A stretch of 39,463 nucleotides of DNA from Planctomycetales bacterium. GTDB lineage: Bacteria > Planctomycetota > Planctomycetia > Pirellulales > Pirellulaceae. A model generated the notes under the pieces. That model was not told the DNA's origin. It did not search any database and saw nothing but the letters and a program-made list of their open reading frames with translations. The stretch is from assembly GCA_020426595.1 (NCBI GenBank), contig JAGQPS010000017.1, positions 1-39,463 on the forward strand. Reading direction: 5' to 3'. The position numbers and the translations under genes are program-made. Numbering within the stretch: position 1 is the first letter of the stretch; every line of letters starts with the position of its first letter. This document shows positions 9,117 through 18,040 of the stretch, one piece after another.

Positions 9117-9938
9117 CTAGTACGCGTGAAGCAGCACCATCGCTCCGTACTGAACCGCCGCCAAGATGACGGCCAACGAAGCGTAGCGATACCAGGTTCG
9201 GTCACGCCGCTTCATGCCACACTCCAACAGCATGAGCAGCGCGAGACAAAACGACAGAAAAGTCCCCGCGCGCAAGATCATGAACGGAAACGAGTCCAGT
9301 CCCTCGAGCACCTTGCGATTGACAAACGGGTAGATACGGATCGTTTCGAACGGCAAGACCAAGATGAGGCCGGTGGCGACGGTCACCGCTTGGGACGCGG
9401 CATAGCCATAGGCGTAGAACGAGTGAATTCGATCGAGCTCAAGCGCCAAAACAAAGAACAGCAATCCCGTCGACATCGCGCCGAGCCAGAAGAACAGCGT
9501 ATACGACGGTCCGGCACTGTCGACTGGGTAGGGTGCCTCGTCAAGCCACTGGAAAAGCACCTGGTCTAGGCCGGCCCAAACCAGACGATTGGCGATGATG
9601 ACCTCGGCGATGACCGCGAGACCGGCTAACCAATCCACTCGTGGAAACTCGCGGAGGGTCAATAGCGCCGCCGCGCGACGAACGACACTCCAGCCCAACA
9701 CCACGATCGCGAGAGTCGTCATGAGCGACATGGGAAGCGCGACTAACCAGCCGATGCGATTCTCGCCACCCGGCGATTGATCAAGGCCCAATGATGAAAT
9801 AGCCGTGATGGGCAACTGGCATATCAGTATTCCATACAGCCATCGACGACGAAGACTTGGGGAGGACCATTCGCGCGACGAGGATTCATGAGTCTCGTCT
9901 ACCGCCGTCGGTTCGTCGCGTGGCGAAAGCTCATCCAT
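9117..9938 (-). CDS. Unrecognised multi-pass membrane protein
   Basis: The preferred start is the ATG at 9938, preceded by GGTGGA at 7 bp, giving 273 residues. An ATG at 9962 and a TTG at 9977 in the same frame are also possible. The N-terminus (about 35 residues) is acidic and cytoplasmic-looking, and is followed by an RRRW charge cluster. About seven hydrophobic stretches follow, including LYGILICQLPITAISSL, WLVALPMSLMTTLAIVVLGW, LAGLAVIAEVIIANRLVW, YTLFFWLGAMSTGLLFFVLAL, AVTVATGLILVLPF, FLSFCLALLMLLE and YASLAVILAAVQYGAMVLL. No catalytic or transporter motif was recognised. It does not look like a shadow frame, because hydrophobicity is periodic and the loops are charged. Its promoter candidate is at 10004-10022. 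Confidence 0.75.
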   Translation of the reverse strand: MDELSPRDEPTAVDETHESSSREWSSPSLRRRWLYGILICQLPITAISSLGLDQSPGGENRIGWLVALPMSLMTTLAIVVLGWSVVRRAAALLTLREFPRVDWLAGLAVIAEVIIANRLVWAGLDQVLFQWLDEAPYPVDSAGPSYTLFFWLGAMSTGLLFFVLALELDRIHSFYAYGYAASQAVTVATGLILVLPFETIRIYPFVNRKVLEGLDSFPFMILRAGTFLSFCLALLMLLECGMKRRDRTWYRYASLAVILAAVQYGAMVLLHAY

Positions 9939-10003
9939 ATCGGCGTCCACCGTGCTCTTCATCCATCGACTGACCAATCGACAATCAACCCTTGCTCGCT
10001 AGA

Positions 10004-10022
10004 CCGGAGTATAACCCTCCGG
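10004..10022 (-). promoter_or_regulatory. TATACT -10 inside a small inverted repeat
   Basis: The minus strand has TATACT at 10013-10008 within an inverted repeat CCGGAG-N7-CTCCGG. TTGAAA lies upstream at a long 19-bp spacing. It is 25-75 bp upstream of the possible starts of the membrane-protein gene. The repeat around the -10 could be an operator or a 5'-end hairpin. Confidence 0.35.
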
Positions 10023-10100
10023 GCGCAAGTCATTTCAAGTCGATTGACGATTCGCCGACATGAATCCGTAACGACGACGGCGATTCCAGCGCACTCGGGC

Positions 10101-10271
10101 TCAATGCGACTTTCGTAGCAACACCATCATCTTGAGATTGATGACGATGAAACGAAAGAACTGCCAAACCAACGACGTGCGTCGGTAGCGTGTGAACCAC
10201 GTCGGCACCGGCGGATAGTACGCTTGTTCGTAGGGCTTTTGATTTTCCGGAATGTCGTGTGATTCCGTCAT
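10101..10271 (-). CDS. Small protein encoded directly after sulfide:quinone oxidoreductase
   Basis: This 56-residue protein starts at an ATG at 10271 with AGGAG 7 bp upstream, 10 bp past the stop of the oxidoreductase gene, so the two are almost certainly co-transcribed. The N-terminal half is polar and Tyr/Pro-rich (KPYEQAYYPPVPTWFTRYRRT). The C-terminal half is a hydrophobic amphipathic stretch (SLVWQFFRFIVINLKMMVLL) ending in basic residues, which suggests a membrane-bound or monotopic helix. I recall similar short YYPPVP...W..R...NLK proteins beside such oxidoreductases in other bacteria, but this was not checked. A possible role is membrane anchoring or quinone-side accessory function of the oxidoreductase. 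It is easily missed because the frame runs back into the upstream gene. Confidence 0.8.
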   Translation of the reverse strand: MTESHDIPENQKPYEQAYYPPVPTWFTRYRRTSLVWQFFRFIVINLKMMVLLRKSH

Positions 10272-10281
10272 GGCGAGTCTC

Positions 10282-11739
10282 CTATTCCGGAATGAGGTAC
10301 CAAAACGGCTTGAGCTTGGCCTTGTAGAGAAACATGCGGTGCAGGATGTACTTAATCCAATGTCCGGCCAATCCGATCTCGCCAAAGGTGAGACTCAGAT
10401 CACGGCCATACTTGGGATATTTCTGGTAGTCGGGAACAATGGGAAACACGGTCATGGAAACCGCGCTTCCCTTGACGATGCTGCTCCCCGTCGAGGCCAC
10501 GCAGGCCGCGCCAATGCGAGCCATCGATGAAGTATGCTCGGGCGACTTCGCTTTTCCCTTGATCATCGCGACGATGTTCCGAGCCACCGATTTGCCGATC
10601 ATCGCCGACGGCATGCCGGTGCGAGGAGGCGTGGGGCTAATCGGCGTCCCGTTGGGACTCTTCATCGGTTTGCTGATCGCGTGCGGCGGGGCAAAGGCGA
10701 TGCCGCACGCGAACATGTTGGGATAGCTCGGCGACTGGTACGTCTTGGGCCAATCCTCGGCCGACCACTGCTCGTAGGGTTTTCCGCTGTAATCCGCATC
10801 GACTCGCATGAACCCATTGGGCGCGAATACCTTGTCCGTGATATCGGCTCCCGACTTGTCGTACGCCTTGAGGCCGACTCCCGAGAAGGGCGGGATCAGC
10901 ATCGTGAAGTCGTACGCGATGCTCCCCGACGAACCGTCGAGCTTTTCAAAGAAGATTTCGGTCTCGGTGACTCGTTGCACGTGCGCTCGCGTGATCCACT
11001 TGATCCCCCGTTCCGCCATGAGCGATTCGGTGAAGATCTTGGTGTTGGTTATGAAACCACCTTCCTTGATATGGGCGCCACCCATCCCGAAGTCGCCGAG
11101 TTCATACTCGTTGGTGAGCCAGACAAGTTCGGCTTGATCGCGGACCTTCTGTTCACGCAGGACGTAGTCGATGTTGAACAGGTACTCGAACGCCGCGCCT
11201 TGGCACGTACAGGTTCCATGTCCGGTGCCGATCACAAACGTCTTTCGCTGACCCTGCTTCATTTCGTCGATGAGTCGCCGCATTTGGGCCGCGCTATGTG
11301 CCGCGTGATCGGCCGTGCAAACCGATTCGGAGAAGCCGCCAGGCCCAAGTCCCTCCGTCGCCTCGAACTTGAGCTTGGGTCCCGTGGCATTCACGAGGTA
11401 GTCGTAGGGCAAACGAGCCCGCTCCCCGATCTTGCCTTGCCCGGTGTATTCGACCTCGACGAACGCGCCACTGTCGCTCGAGTCCCCTTCGGGATGAATC
11501 GAGAGGGCCTTGGCTTGCTGATAGTCGATGCCGACTTTTTGATAGACCGGAGCGAGATCGAAAAGCACCGACTCACGTTTCATCTTTCCCACTCCCACCC
11601 AGATATTGGAGGGAATCCAATTCCACTGGGAGTTGGGAGTCACCACCGTGACTTGATGCTGCTTGCCAAGCCACCGTTTGAGGAAAGCGGCGGCCGTATG
11701 TCCCGAAACGCCACCGCCAAGCACCACGACGCGGGCCAT
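10282..11739 (-). CDS. Sulfide:quinone oxidoreductase-like FAD enzyme
   Basis: This 485-residue protein starts at an ATG at 11739 with AGGAG 7 bp upstream. The N-terminus ARVVVLGGGVSGHTAAAFL is the GxGxxG ADP-binding loop of a flavoprotein disulfide reductase. GHGTCTCQGAAFEYLF has the cysteine-containing catalytic region of the SQR family, and a further Cys lies in IGAACVAST. The C-terminus (VFPIVPDYQKYP, GRDLSLTFGEIGLAGHWIKYILH, KAKLKPFWYLIPE) has the amphipathic, membrane-contacting character of these monotopic enzymes. The reaction is oxidation of sulfide to sulfane sulfur with reduction of the membrane quinone, for detoxification or energy. The SQR subtype was not assigned. It is followed by the 56-residue gene. 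A perfect 18-bp palindrome lies 85 bp upstream of the start and may be its control site. Confidence 0.87.
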   Translation of the reverse strand: MARVVVLGGGVSGHTAAAFLKRWLGKQHQVTVVTPNSQWNWIPSNIWVGVGKMKRESVLFDLAPVYQKVGIDYQQAKALSIHPEGDSSDSGAFVEVEYTGQGKIGERARLPYDYLVNATGPKLKFEATEGLGPGGFSESVCTADHAAHSAAQMRRLIDEMKQGQRKTFVIGTGHGTCTCQGAAFEYLFNIDYVLREQKVRDQAELVWLTNEYELGDFGMGGAHIKEGGFITNTKIFTESLMAERGIKWITRAHVQRVTETEIFFEKLDGSSGSIAYDFTMLIPPFSGVGLKAYDKSGADITDKVFAPNGFMRVDADYSGKPYEQWSAEDWPKTYQSPSYPNMFACGIAFAPPHAISKPMKSPNGTPISPTPPRTGMPSAMIGKSVARNIVAMIKGKAKSPEHTSSMARIGAACVASTGSSIVKGSAVSMTVFPIVPDYQKYPKYGRDLSLTFGEIGLAGHWIKYILHRMFLYKAKLKPFWYLIPE

Positions 11740-11823
11740 TGGACATCTCCTGGTGGAAAGTCGGAGCCCTCTTGAAACGTCGCGACGAAACACAAGGTTC
11801 GCCCGGTCTCAAAGCCACGGCCA

Positions 11824-11841
11824 ACGGTGCGATCGCACCGT
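11824..11841. promoter_or_regulatory. 18-bp perfect palindrome upstream of the SQR gene
   Basis: ACGGTGCGATCGCACCGT is perfectly self-complementary with no spacer and lies in the 217-bp gap between the hydrolase stop and the SQR start. A spacerless palindrome folds poorly as an RNA hairpin, so a dimeric-repressor operator is the more natural reading. The central GCGATCGC is an 8-mer that is over-represented in some genomes, so chance or a methylation site cannot be excluded. Confidence 0.5.
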
Positions 11842-11918
11842 CAACTCAACACACGAGGCTCCGCTTTCTTGAGACCAATCGAGTCGCCCGGGTCTTACCA
11901 AGTTTCTCTCGGACTTTC

Positions 11919-11936
11919 CCAGGCCGCTTCGCCTGG
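11919..11936 (-). terminator. Hairpin after the ECF-kinase-hydrolase gene row
   Basis: CCAGGC-N6-GCCTGG lies 20 bp past the hydrolase stop on the minus strand. The stem is 6 bp, GC-rich, and lacks a T-run. The position fits the end of the row that begins with the ECF sigma gene at 17597. Confidence 0.4.
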
Positions 11937-11956
11937 CCGGACGACGCAACTCGCTC

Positions 11957-13927
11957 CTACCGCCACTGTTCGTCGAAGAACCCGGCGTCCAGGACTCGCC
12001 CCGCCGACTCGTCGGTGGGCGGTTCGCTGAGATCAAGCAAAGCCCAATCGGGCAGTTTTGGATTCTGGAGCGAGTTCGTTCGGTCGTGGGCCTCACGGAA
12101 CGTCGGCCCCGAGTTGAGCACGACGTAGTGCCCCGGACTACGCGGATTCGGTTGAATCAGAATGGGGAGGTGGTGATCGCTCGAGACGGTATGTCCGCAC
12201 AGTTCGAGTTCTTCCTCCGTCCAGTTCAAGGGCAACTCCGGCAACAACCGTTCGAGGTACTGATTGGCGGCGGCGTCTCCCCAAACGATCAAGTGATAGT
12301 TGGCTTCATCCTCCGCGGTCATTTCGTGATCGAACTTGACTCGTAGTTCACCGCGAAAAAGAGTCGCCCAGCGCTGTTCGAAATGAGCCAACTCGGCATC
12401 GAGCCAACGCTGCACCAAGGGATGAGCGGCGGGACGCGACGGCTTGACCACAAGAAACGGCGCCATGAACGCATCATCGATGGGGCCTTGAAGCCTTGGT
12501 CGTTTTCGTAACGGTCCCTCGGGGAGTGGTCCCCAACGCCACGAGTCATCAACGCGCGAGAGCACCAACGGTCGATCCGTTGGCACTTCCGCGAGAGTCT
12601 GGCCGTCGATCGTTAGCGTTTGCGTCGACCGGGGGTCCGTAATGACCAGCTCGAGTACTCCCGACGTCGTCAACTCGAGTGCCTCATCCGTGCGCGACGC
12701 ACTGACACGACTGTCTTGCCAGTGTTGCTCGAGCCCCGTGACTTGAATCCAATCGACTTGGGAGTAGCGGAGCGTGCGAGTCTGCAGCTCAACTTGATCG
12801 GGCAGCGGATCGTTTCCCTCCGCTCGTTCCGTGGCGATCCGCTCGAGGAGGCGCCCCAGCGTTTCGGTCTCGTAGGCATGCGCCGTTGCCGGACCGATCA
12901 GGTGCTCCAGTTCGCGCCCCTCGGCGCGAAAGGCGGCTTCCATCACTTGGGCCGCTTGAATCTGACGGTCGATCTCGCCGCTATAGGCGACGACCGGCAA
13001 GTTGAACAGGTTGCGTGTGTAGCTCGGCACGTCGTACACGTTCCACAGCGTCTGTTCGTAGTGTGGCGGGTAGTTTTCGGGAGCCAAGCGGATGTACTGT
13101 GCGGTTTCGGCGAAACCCGCTCCAGGACTCATCGCGACCCAACGATCGGGATAGTGAGCTCCGATATGCCAACAGCCCGCGCCTCCCATCGAGAAACCCA
13201 TCAAGACGATGCGCCGCGGATCGATGGAATACTGTCGTTGGACCTCCTGGACCACTTCCAATACATCGATTTCGCCGGCGTGCTTGAAGCCGATGCAGTG
13301 ACGGCCAAACGGATGCACCACGATCGCGTCATCGACACGGATCGAACCTCCTCGTCGCAATCGTTCATCGACGAAGTGAAGATCGGTTGCTTGGTCGCCT
13401 CGACCATGGAGCCAGACATAGAGAGGCCAAGCGCGATCGGCCGTGTAATCCGCGGGAATCTCTAGCCCGTAGGGTTGCACCGAGCCGTCGATACTCGATC
13501 GATACCCTCGAACCACACGACCAGTCGCCGTGGTCCAGGTCGGATCCCCCGCGGCGATCGCGTCGGCGCGGTCCTCGGCGAGAGTCAGGACTTGCTTTAG
13601 CTTGTCGACATCGGAGTCGCGGTAGAGTTCGCGCCAGTCGAGCGCCCAACGGGCGGACTTGGTGAGCACGTGGACATCGTCCGCGGCGGAGTGGTCTCCG
13701 ATCAGGGACATTTGCCGGTCCAACGCATCGAGCCGAGCCCGCAACGGCCGTTCGACTTCGTCGCTCAGCTCGAGTCCCACGGGAGGCAAACGACGCTCGA
13801 TCTCAGGCCAAGCCACTTGATCCTGCGAGCGAGCCATCGAGCCGACGCTCATCCAAGCCATCGCCAGAACGACCCACCCTCGTAACCAAGTCACTCGTCG
13901 ATTGTTCTCGTCGCCTCGGCCAATCAT
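11957..13927 (-). CDS. Exported alpha/beta-hydrolase (prolyl-oligopeptidase/esterase type)
   Basis: The ATG at 13927 has AAAGGA upstream and a following export leader (RRVTWLRGWVVLAMAWMSVGSMARSQ), giving 656 residues. A longer frame starts at a GTG at 14053 that overlaps the kinase stop (GTGA), but it would bury the leader about 50 residues inside. The middle holds the hydrolase domain: PYGLEIPADY, LYVWLHGRGD with the oxyanion-type HG, GFSMGGAGCW with the nucleophile Ser246, PVVAYSGEIDRQ for the acid, and TAHAYE as the likely His. The last ~250 residues are beta-rich and unassigned. Such enzymes are carboxylesterases or peptidases; the substrate is unknown. It is third in the row behind an ECF sigma factor and a kinase and may be a target gene of that system. 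Confidence 0.82.
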   Translation of the reverse strand: MIGRGDENNRRVTWLRGWVVLAMAWMSVGSMARSQDQVAWPEIERRLPPVGLELSDEVERPLRARLDALDRQMSLIGDHSAADDVHVLTKSARWALDWRELYRDSDVDKLKQVLTLAEDRADAIAAGDPTWTTATGRVVRGYRSSIDGSVQPYGLEIPADYTADRAWPLYVWLHGRGDQATDLHFVDERLRRGGSIRVDDAIVVHPFGRHCIGFKHAGEIDVLEVVQEVQRQYSIDPRRIVLMGFSMGGAGCWHIGAHYPDRWVAMSPGAGFAETAQYIRLAPENYPPHYEQTLWNVYDVPSYTRNLFNLPVVAYSGEIDRQIQAAQVMEAAFRAEGRELEHLIGPATAHAYETETLGRLLERIATERAEGNDPLPDQVELQTRTLRYSQVDWIQVTGLEQHWQDSRVSASRTDEALELTTSGVLELVITDPRSTQTLTIDGQTLAEVPTDRPLVLSRVDDSWRWGPLPEGPLRKRPRLQGPIDDAFMAPFLVVKPSRPAAHPLVQRWLDAELAHFEQRWATLFRGELRVKFDHEMTAEDEANYHLIVWGDAAANQYLERLLPELPLNWTEEELELCGHTVSSDHHLPILIQPNPRSPGHYVVLNSGPTFREAHDRTNSLQNPKLPDWALLDLSEPPTDESAGRVLDAGFFDEQWR

Positions 13928-14049
13928 CAACACGTCCTTTCCTAGTGGGCATGCCCCGCACGTCACGCGGCCGTCAACATGAAATCGTAAGTGAAAGCCG
14001 CGCGCGATGCGAAGCCGGCCGCCATCGAGAAGGGCAGGGCCGGTCGAGA

Positions 14050-17004
14050 TCACTGGACCGAGGCGTCGTGCGTCTCCTGCAGTTGAGCCAGGGAATCGCG
14101 AGCCCGAGCGGTGCGGGCATCATCCGGCGGAAGCTTCGCCTCGAGGATCGCGAGCGCCGCCCGCAATTCAACGATCGACTCCTCGGTTCGCCCGAGATTG
14201 CGTAGCGTTCCCGCCAAAACCAAACGGCGATCGGCGATGTGGGGATGGTCCGCGGGGAACTCCGCTTGGTCGAATCGCAACGCGTCGCGTTGGAATGCCA
14301 AGGCGGCTTCGTATTCACGCTGATGCTGCAAGATACCGGCGATGCGCTCATGCCAAATCGCGCGATCCGGCAACGGATCTCCTCCCTCAATCTCTTTTAA
14401 CGAGGCCTGCAGTGCTTCGGCGAAAGCTTCTTGCTCACCACGTCCCTCATGGACGAGCGCCAACGCGAAGTAGGCCCAGGCTCGCTTGAAGCTTCGGTCG
14501 CTATGCTCGGCCAATTGACGAACGTGTCGCAGTGCTTCGGTACGGTTGCCTTGCAACTGGCAGAGCCAAATCAGTCCTTCATGAGCGTTCCAACTGAACT
14601 GCCCGTCCGCCTCTTCCCGCTCGAGCATCTTGCGAAACTGCGCTTCGGCCTCGTCAAACCGACCGGCTCGCATCAGCTCAAGCGCCAGTTTCTCTCGCGC
14701 GTGCTGGAGTTTGGGGTGAGCCGGCGCAAGCTGTTCGGCGATGGCGATCGCCCTTTGGATCGCGGGCAAGGCTTGCTGGAAATCACCTTGTCTCCAAAGC
14801 AAGTCGGCATAGTCACCCAGAGCCAGCACGAACAGCGGATGCTGATCGGACATCAATCGTTCGAGTTTCTCCAGCACGCGTCGATACGCTTCCGCGGCTT
14901 GCTCGTATTGGCCGAGTCGACGAAAGCCAAGCATGGCGATGTAGTCACCCGCCATTTGACTGATTCGATCATCGCCTTCCACAACCTGGGTCAATCGCTC
15001 GAGTGAGAGATCTTCCAGATTCGACGTCCCGGCCATTTCCAGTCCGACCCGGGCCGCCTTAACCGCGCTGGAGTTCGGCGGAAAAAACCGCTCACGTATC
15101 GCGAGGGCACGGGAAAAGTGCAGCTTGGATTCCTCGTGCTCGTTCCCCGCGACCAAGGCCCATCCCAATTGAAACTCCACGTCCGCCAACGTGAGCTGGT
15201 GGTCCTTGTCGACATCGCTGGCAAGCGACTCAAGCACCTCACGGTAAATCTCGATCGCGATGGTTCGTTCGCCCAGATCTTGGTGAATCATCGCTCGATA
15301 GAATCGGTTTCGATTGATCTCCAATGACAAAGCCGCATCGTCGTTGGGGATTTCCGCTCGAACGAGGCGGCTGGCCTCGAGCAAGTGAATGGCATCCGCG
15401 TATCGCCCGACACCGCGGTATCCCATCGCGATCGTATCCATTAGCCGCGATTGAATCCGCGGTTGCTGGGCGAATTCGGTGCTCACTCTCGCCGCGGCGG
15501 TATCCAGCATGTCGGCGATCTCCGGAGGCTCCCGCACGCTGGGAAACTGCGAGTCCAGGACCCAGCTCACCGGATCCGCGGCTTGCAACACCGATTCAAG
15601 AAACTCCAGGGACTGGCGGCTGAGTTCCGCCTCTTCCTCGGCGCGTCGCGCATGCCGCCTCGTTTGTGCCAAGGCCTCGATCGCGGCCTTGCGTGCTTGA
15701 GTCTCGCTTCGCGCCGCCGATTCCGCCTCGGTCCGCGCTTGCTCGGCGACGTGCCTCAACCGCACCTCGCGATTCCAACCGCCGGTGACGAGCAAGCTGG
15801 CGACGACTGAAACGGCCGCGACCAACAGCACGAGGGCGAGAATCGTGGCCACCAACTTCGCGGGACCAGGGTTGCGCCGCGCCAATTTCGTGACACGCCC
15901 GAGCATGCCCAAGGGACGCGACTGAATCGGCTCATGCCTCACGAAACGTCGCAATTCAATCGCGAGCAGCTCCGCGGAGGCGATGCGCTTGTGCGGTACC
16001 TTCTCGAGGCACTTGAGACACAAGGTCTCGAGGTCGACCGGCACGTCTCGGCGAAGCAAGCGTGGCGCGGTGGGATCGTGCTGGAGGATCTGCTGCAACA
16101 CGCCTTCCACACCGCCACGAAACGGCAACTCCCCCGTCAACAACTGAAACAGGATGACGCCAAGCGCGTAGACGTCCGTGCGTGGTTCGACTCGGTCGGC
16201 CTCGCCCTCGACTTGTTCCGGGGCCATGTAGGCGGGCGTCCCAAAGACTCCCGTATCCGCGTTCTCAAGCGCCGAGGTTTGCTTCCATGGGCGGGCCAGC
16301 CCGAAATCGGTGATGTAGATGCCACCTTGTTTGTCGAGCAGGATGTTTTGCGGCTTGAGATCGCGATGCACGACTCCCATGCCATGGGCGTAGTGCACCG
16401 CGTCGGCGACTTCGGCGACGAGCGTGGCGATCTCCGCGTCGGTGAGCGCGGTCTGCTTGATGCGATCGGCGAGCGAATCACCATCGATGAGCTCGCTAAT
16501 CATGAACCAGCCGTACTCGTCCTGTCCGGTGTCGAGTAAACGCACGATCCGTGGGTGTTGCAGGCGAGCCACGACTTGACTCTCGCGCTGAAAACGCTCC
16601 TTATCGAATTCCTCATCGGCGTGCGGAGCCTTCAGTGCGACCCAGCGATTGAGCTGTCGATCGAAGGCGCGCCAGACGGTCGCCGATCCGCCCACGCCGA
16701 GCCGGCCATGGATCTCGAAGCGATCGCCTCGAAGCAGAGGCGTGGACAGAGGCGTTTCACCCAGCAACTTGCGGTCGGGTTGATGGAACGTTCGTTCATG
16801 TCGCGGCGCGGCGTAGGTACTGAACTCGCGAGCCAAGCGTGACAACTCCGCTCGCGCCCGCGTCCGAACAGGCTCCTCGACGGCATCGAGATAGCCTTCG
16901 GTGGGCTGCTGTCCCAACCGACGACAGTCGGCTTCGTAGCGATCACAGATCCGCTCGACTTCCAACAGTTGTTCAATCGAAAGTGAGGATGCCTCGTCGC
17001 TCAT
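14050..17004 (-). CDS. Membrane Ser/Thr protein kinase with C-terminal TPR array, paired with ECF sigma
   Basis: This is a 984-residue protein whose ATG overlaps the TGA of the sigma gene (ATGA), a sign of translational coupling. The PknB-like kinase domain (about 95-360) has RLGVGGSATVWRA, the VALKAP lysine, HRDLKPQN near residue 211, DFGLA, TPAYMAPEQ and DVYALG, so all key residues are present. One membrane helix (KLVATILALVLLVAAVSVVASLLV) lies at about 381-404. It is followed by a charged coiled-coil-like stretch and then TPR-type helices to the end (for example RRLGQYEQAAEAYRRVLEKLE and RAGRFDEAEAQFRKMLEREE). In planctomycetes such kinases are encoded next to ECF sigma factors and are thought to control them in place of an anti-sigma factor. 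The outer TPRs probably sense a protein or peptide. Confidence 0.93.
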   Translation of the reverse strand: MSDEASSLSIEQLLEVERICDRYEADCRRLGQQPTEGYLDAVEEPVRTRARAELSRLAREFSTYAAPRHERTFHQPDRKLLGETPLSTPLLRGDRFEIHGRLGVGGSATVWRAFDRQLNRWVALKAPHADEEFDKERFQRESQVVARLQHPRIVRLLDTGQDEYGWFMISELIDGDSLADRIKQTALTDAEIATLVAEVADAVHYAHGMGVVHRDLKPQNILLDKQGGIYITDFGLARPWKQTSALENADTGVFGTPAYMAPEQVEGEADRVEPRTDVYALGVILFQLLTGELPFRGGVEGVLQQILQHDPTAPRLLRRDVPVDLETLCLKCLEKVPHKRIASAELLAIELRRFVRHEPIQSRPLGMLGRVTKLARRNPGPAKLVATILALVLLVAAVSVVASLLVTGGWNREVRLRHVAEQARTEAESAARSETQARKAAIEALAQTRRHARRAEEEAELSRQSLEFLESVLQAADPVSWVLDSQFPSVREPPEIADMLDTAAARVSTEFAQQPRIQSRLMDTIAMGYRGVGRYADAIHLLEASRLVRAEIPNDDAALSLEINRNRFYRAMIHQDLGERTIAIEIYREVLESLASDVDKDHQLTLADVEFQLGWALVAGNEHEESKLHFSRALAIRERFFPPNSSAVKAARVGLEMAGTSNLEDLSLERLTQVVEGDDRISQMAGDYIAMLGFRRLGQYEQAAEAYRRVLEKLERLMSDQHPLFVLALGDYADLLWRQGDFQQALPAIQRAIAIAEQLAPAHPKLQHAREKLALELMRAGRFDEAEAQFRKMLEREEADGQFSWNAHEGLIWLCQLQGNRTEALRHVRQLAEHSDRSFKRAWAYFALALVHEGRGEQEAFAEALQASLKEIEGGDPLPDRAIWHERIAGILQHQREYEAALAFQRDALRFDQAEFPADHPHIADRRLVLAGTLRNLGRTEESIVELRAALAILEAKLPPDDARTARARDSLAQLQETHDASVQ

Positions 17005-17597
17005 GTTCCCGCCTGACTCCAGATATCACGAATCGTTCGCAGCTTCCGTTCGATCGTCGCGACGCCGCGATCGAGTCGCGCGGCGATCTCTTGATTCGTG
17101 TAACCCTCCATCTTGAGCAATGCGATTTGTCGAAGGTCTTCGTGTCGCAGTTGGTCGAGTAGGAATCGAAACTGATCGGCGCACTCCGCGGCGAACTCGG
17201 GGCTCGGTTCACGAGCCAGGAAGGGTTCGCTTGAAACGTCCGAACCAACGGCCTGAAGTTCCGTCGCGTAGACTTGCATCCGCGTATCGCGCTTCTCACG
17301 TTGCTGAAACGTGATGCGGTCGGCGACCTTGCGGGCGGTGATCACCAGCAAGAGGCGCCATAGGTCATCGCGATCGCGCAGTCGCGGAAACTTCCCGTCG
17401 CGGACTCCGGCACAAAAACTCTTGAATGCGCTCACGACGATGTCTTCCTCGTCGTAGGTCGACCGATTGGCCGACTTCATGCGCTGTCGGGCCAGGGCGA
17501 CGAGGCGATGGAAAAAGCTATCCCAAATGTGCCGGACCGCTTCATCGTCGCCGGACCGCATGCCATCGATCCACTGCGTTATCGAATCATCGTCCAC
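17001..17597 (-). CDS. ECF-type sigma factor, planctomycete kinase-linked group
   Basis: This is a 198-residue protein. The N-terminal sigma-2 region carries RHIWDSFFHRLVALARQRM, EEDIVVSAFKSFC and LWRLLLVITARKVADRI. The C-terminal sigma-4 region carries LRQIALLKMEGYTNQEIAARLDRGVATIERKLRTIRDIW, a helix-turn-helix. No anti-sigma gene is present; instead the next gene, overlapping by 4 bp, is a transmembrane Ser/Thr kinase. This layout matches ECF groups whose activity is set by kinase phosphorylation of the sigma factor. It probably directs RNA polymerase to its own row and to unknown targets. Its promoter should lie in 17598-18040, but I could not identify an ECF -35/-10 pair there. Confidence 0.93.
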   Translation of the reverse strand: MDDDSITQWIDGMRSGDDEAVRHIWDSFFHRLVALARQRMKSANRSTYDEEDIVVSAFKSFCAGVRDGKFPRLRDRDDLWRLLLVITARKVADRITFQQREKRDTRMQVYATELQAVGSDVSSEPFLAREPSPEFAAECADQFRFLLDQLRHEDLRQIALLKMEGYTNQEIAARLDRGVATIERKLRTIRDIWSQAGT

Positions 17598-18040
17598 GCT
17601 TCACCTTTTCGCACTCTCGCGAATCGAGCACTTCGCCAGCTTCGGATGCCATCACCAACTTGACCGCCGGGGTCATCGCCGAGCCGCGATTGGCGGCGCG
17701 TTCCACCGTTCGATTCCCGCGTCGTTTCGCCGGTCGAGGCGACGCCTTGGCGGCTTAGCTTACCAACTTGGGCGTCTCAAACGAGTCGAACCTGGGCGCC
17801 GAGCCATCATGCAACCTACGCGGGTCGCGCGAAAACGGTTCTCGGTCGCTCTCCACATAATCCGGCCGAACCCCTTCGATTCGGAATGGGATCCGATATC
17901 GGAAGTGCCAGCACCTTGAAATTACTCGTCGGTTGCTGAGGGGGCGGAGCGACGGACGTGGATTGGTAGGGGAGGGGGCGGGCGTGCCTTGGCACGCACT
18001 ACTGACTCGTTCCTATTTCGTCCGCACAGGAAATCCCAGA
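17598..18040. other. Divergent intergenic region with 16-bp inverted repeat
   Basis: This 443-bp gap lies between the ECF gene and the beta-propeller gene. The clearest element is GCGTGCC-TT-GGCACGC at 17982-17997. TTGGCA inside it could be a -35 box for the propeller gene, but no good -10 follows (CTATTT is poor). The rest shows no gene or strong structure. Confidence 0.4.

Noticed and set aside
10534-11775. 413-codon plus-strand frame opposite the SQR gene
   Set aside because: It is an antisense shadow of a gene with clear FAD and cysteine motifs; it has no ribosome site and an Arg-rich, low-quality translation.
13948-13957. GGGCATGCCC palindrome between the kinase and hydrolase genes as an operator
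   Set aside because: Ten bases only, and it lies within a row of genes that is probably co-transcribed.
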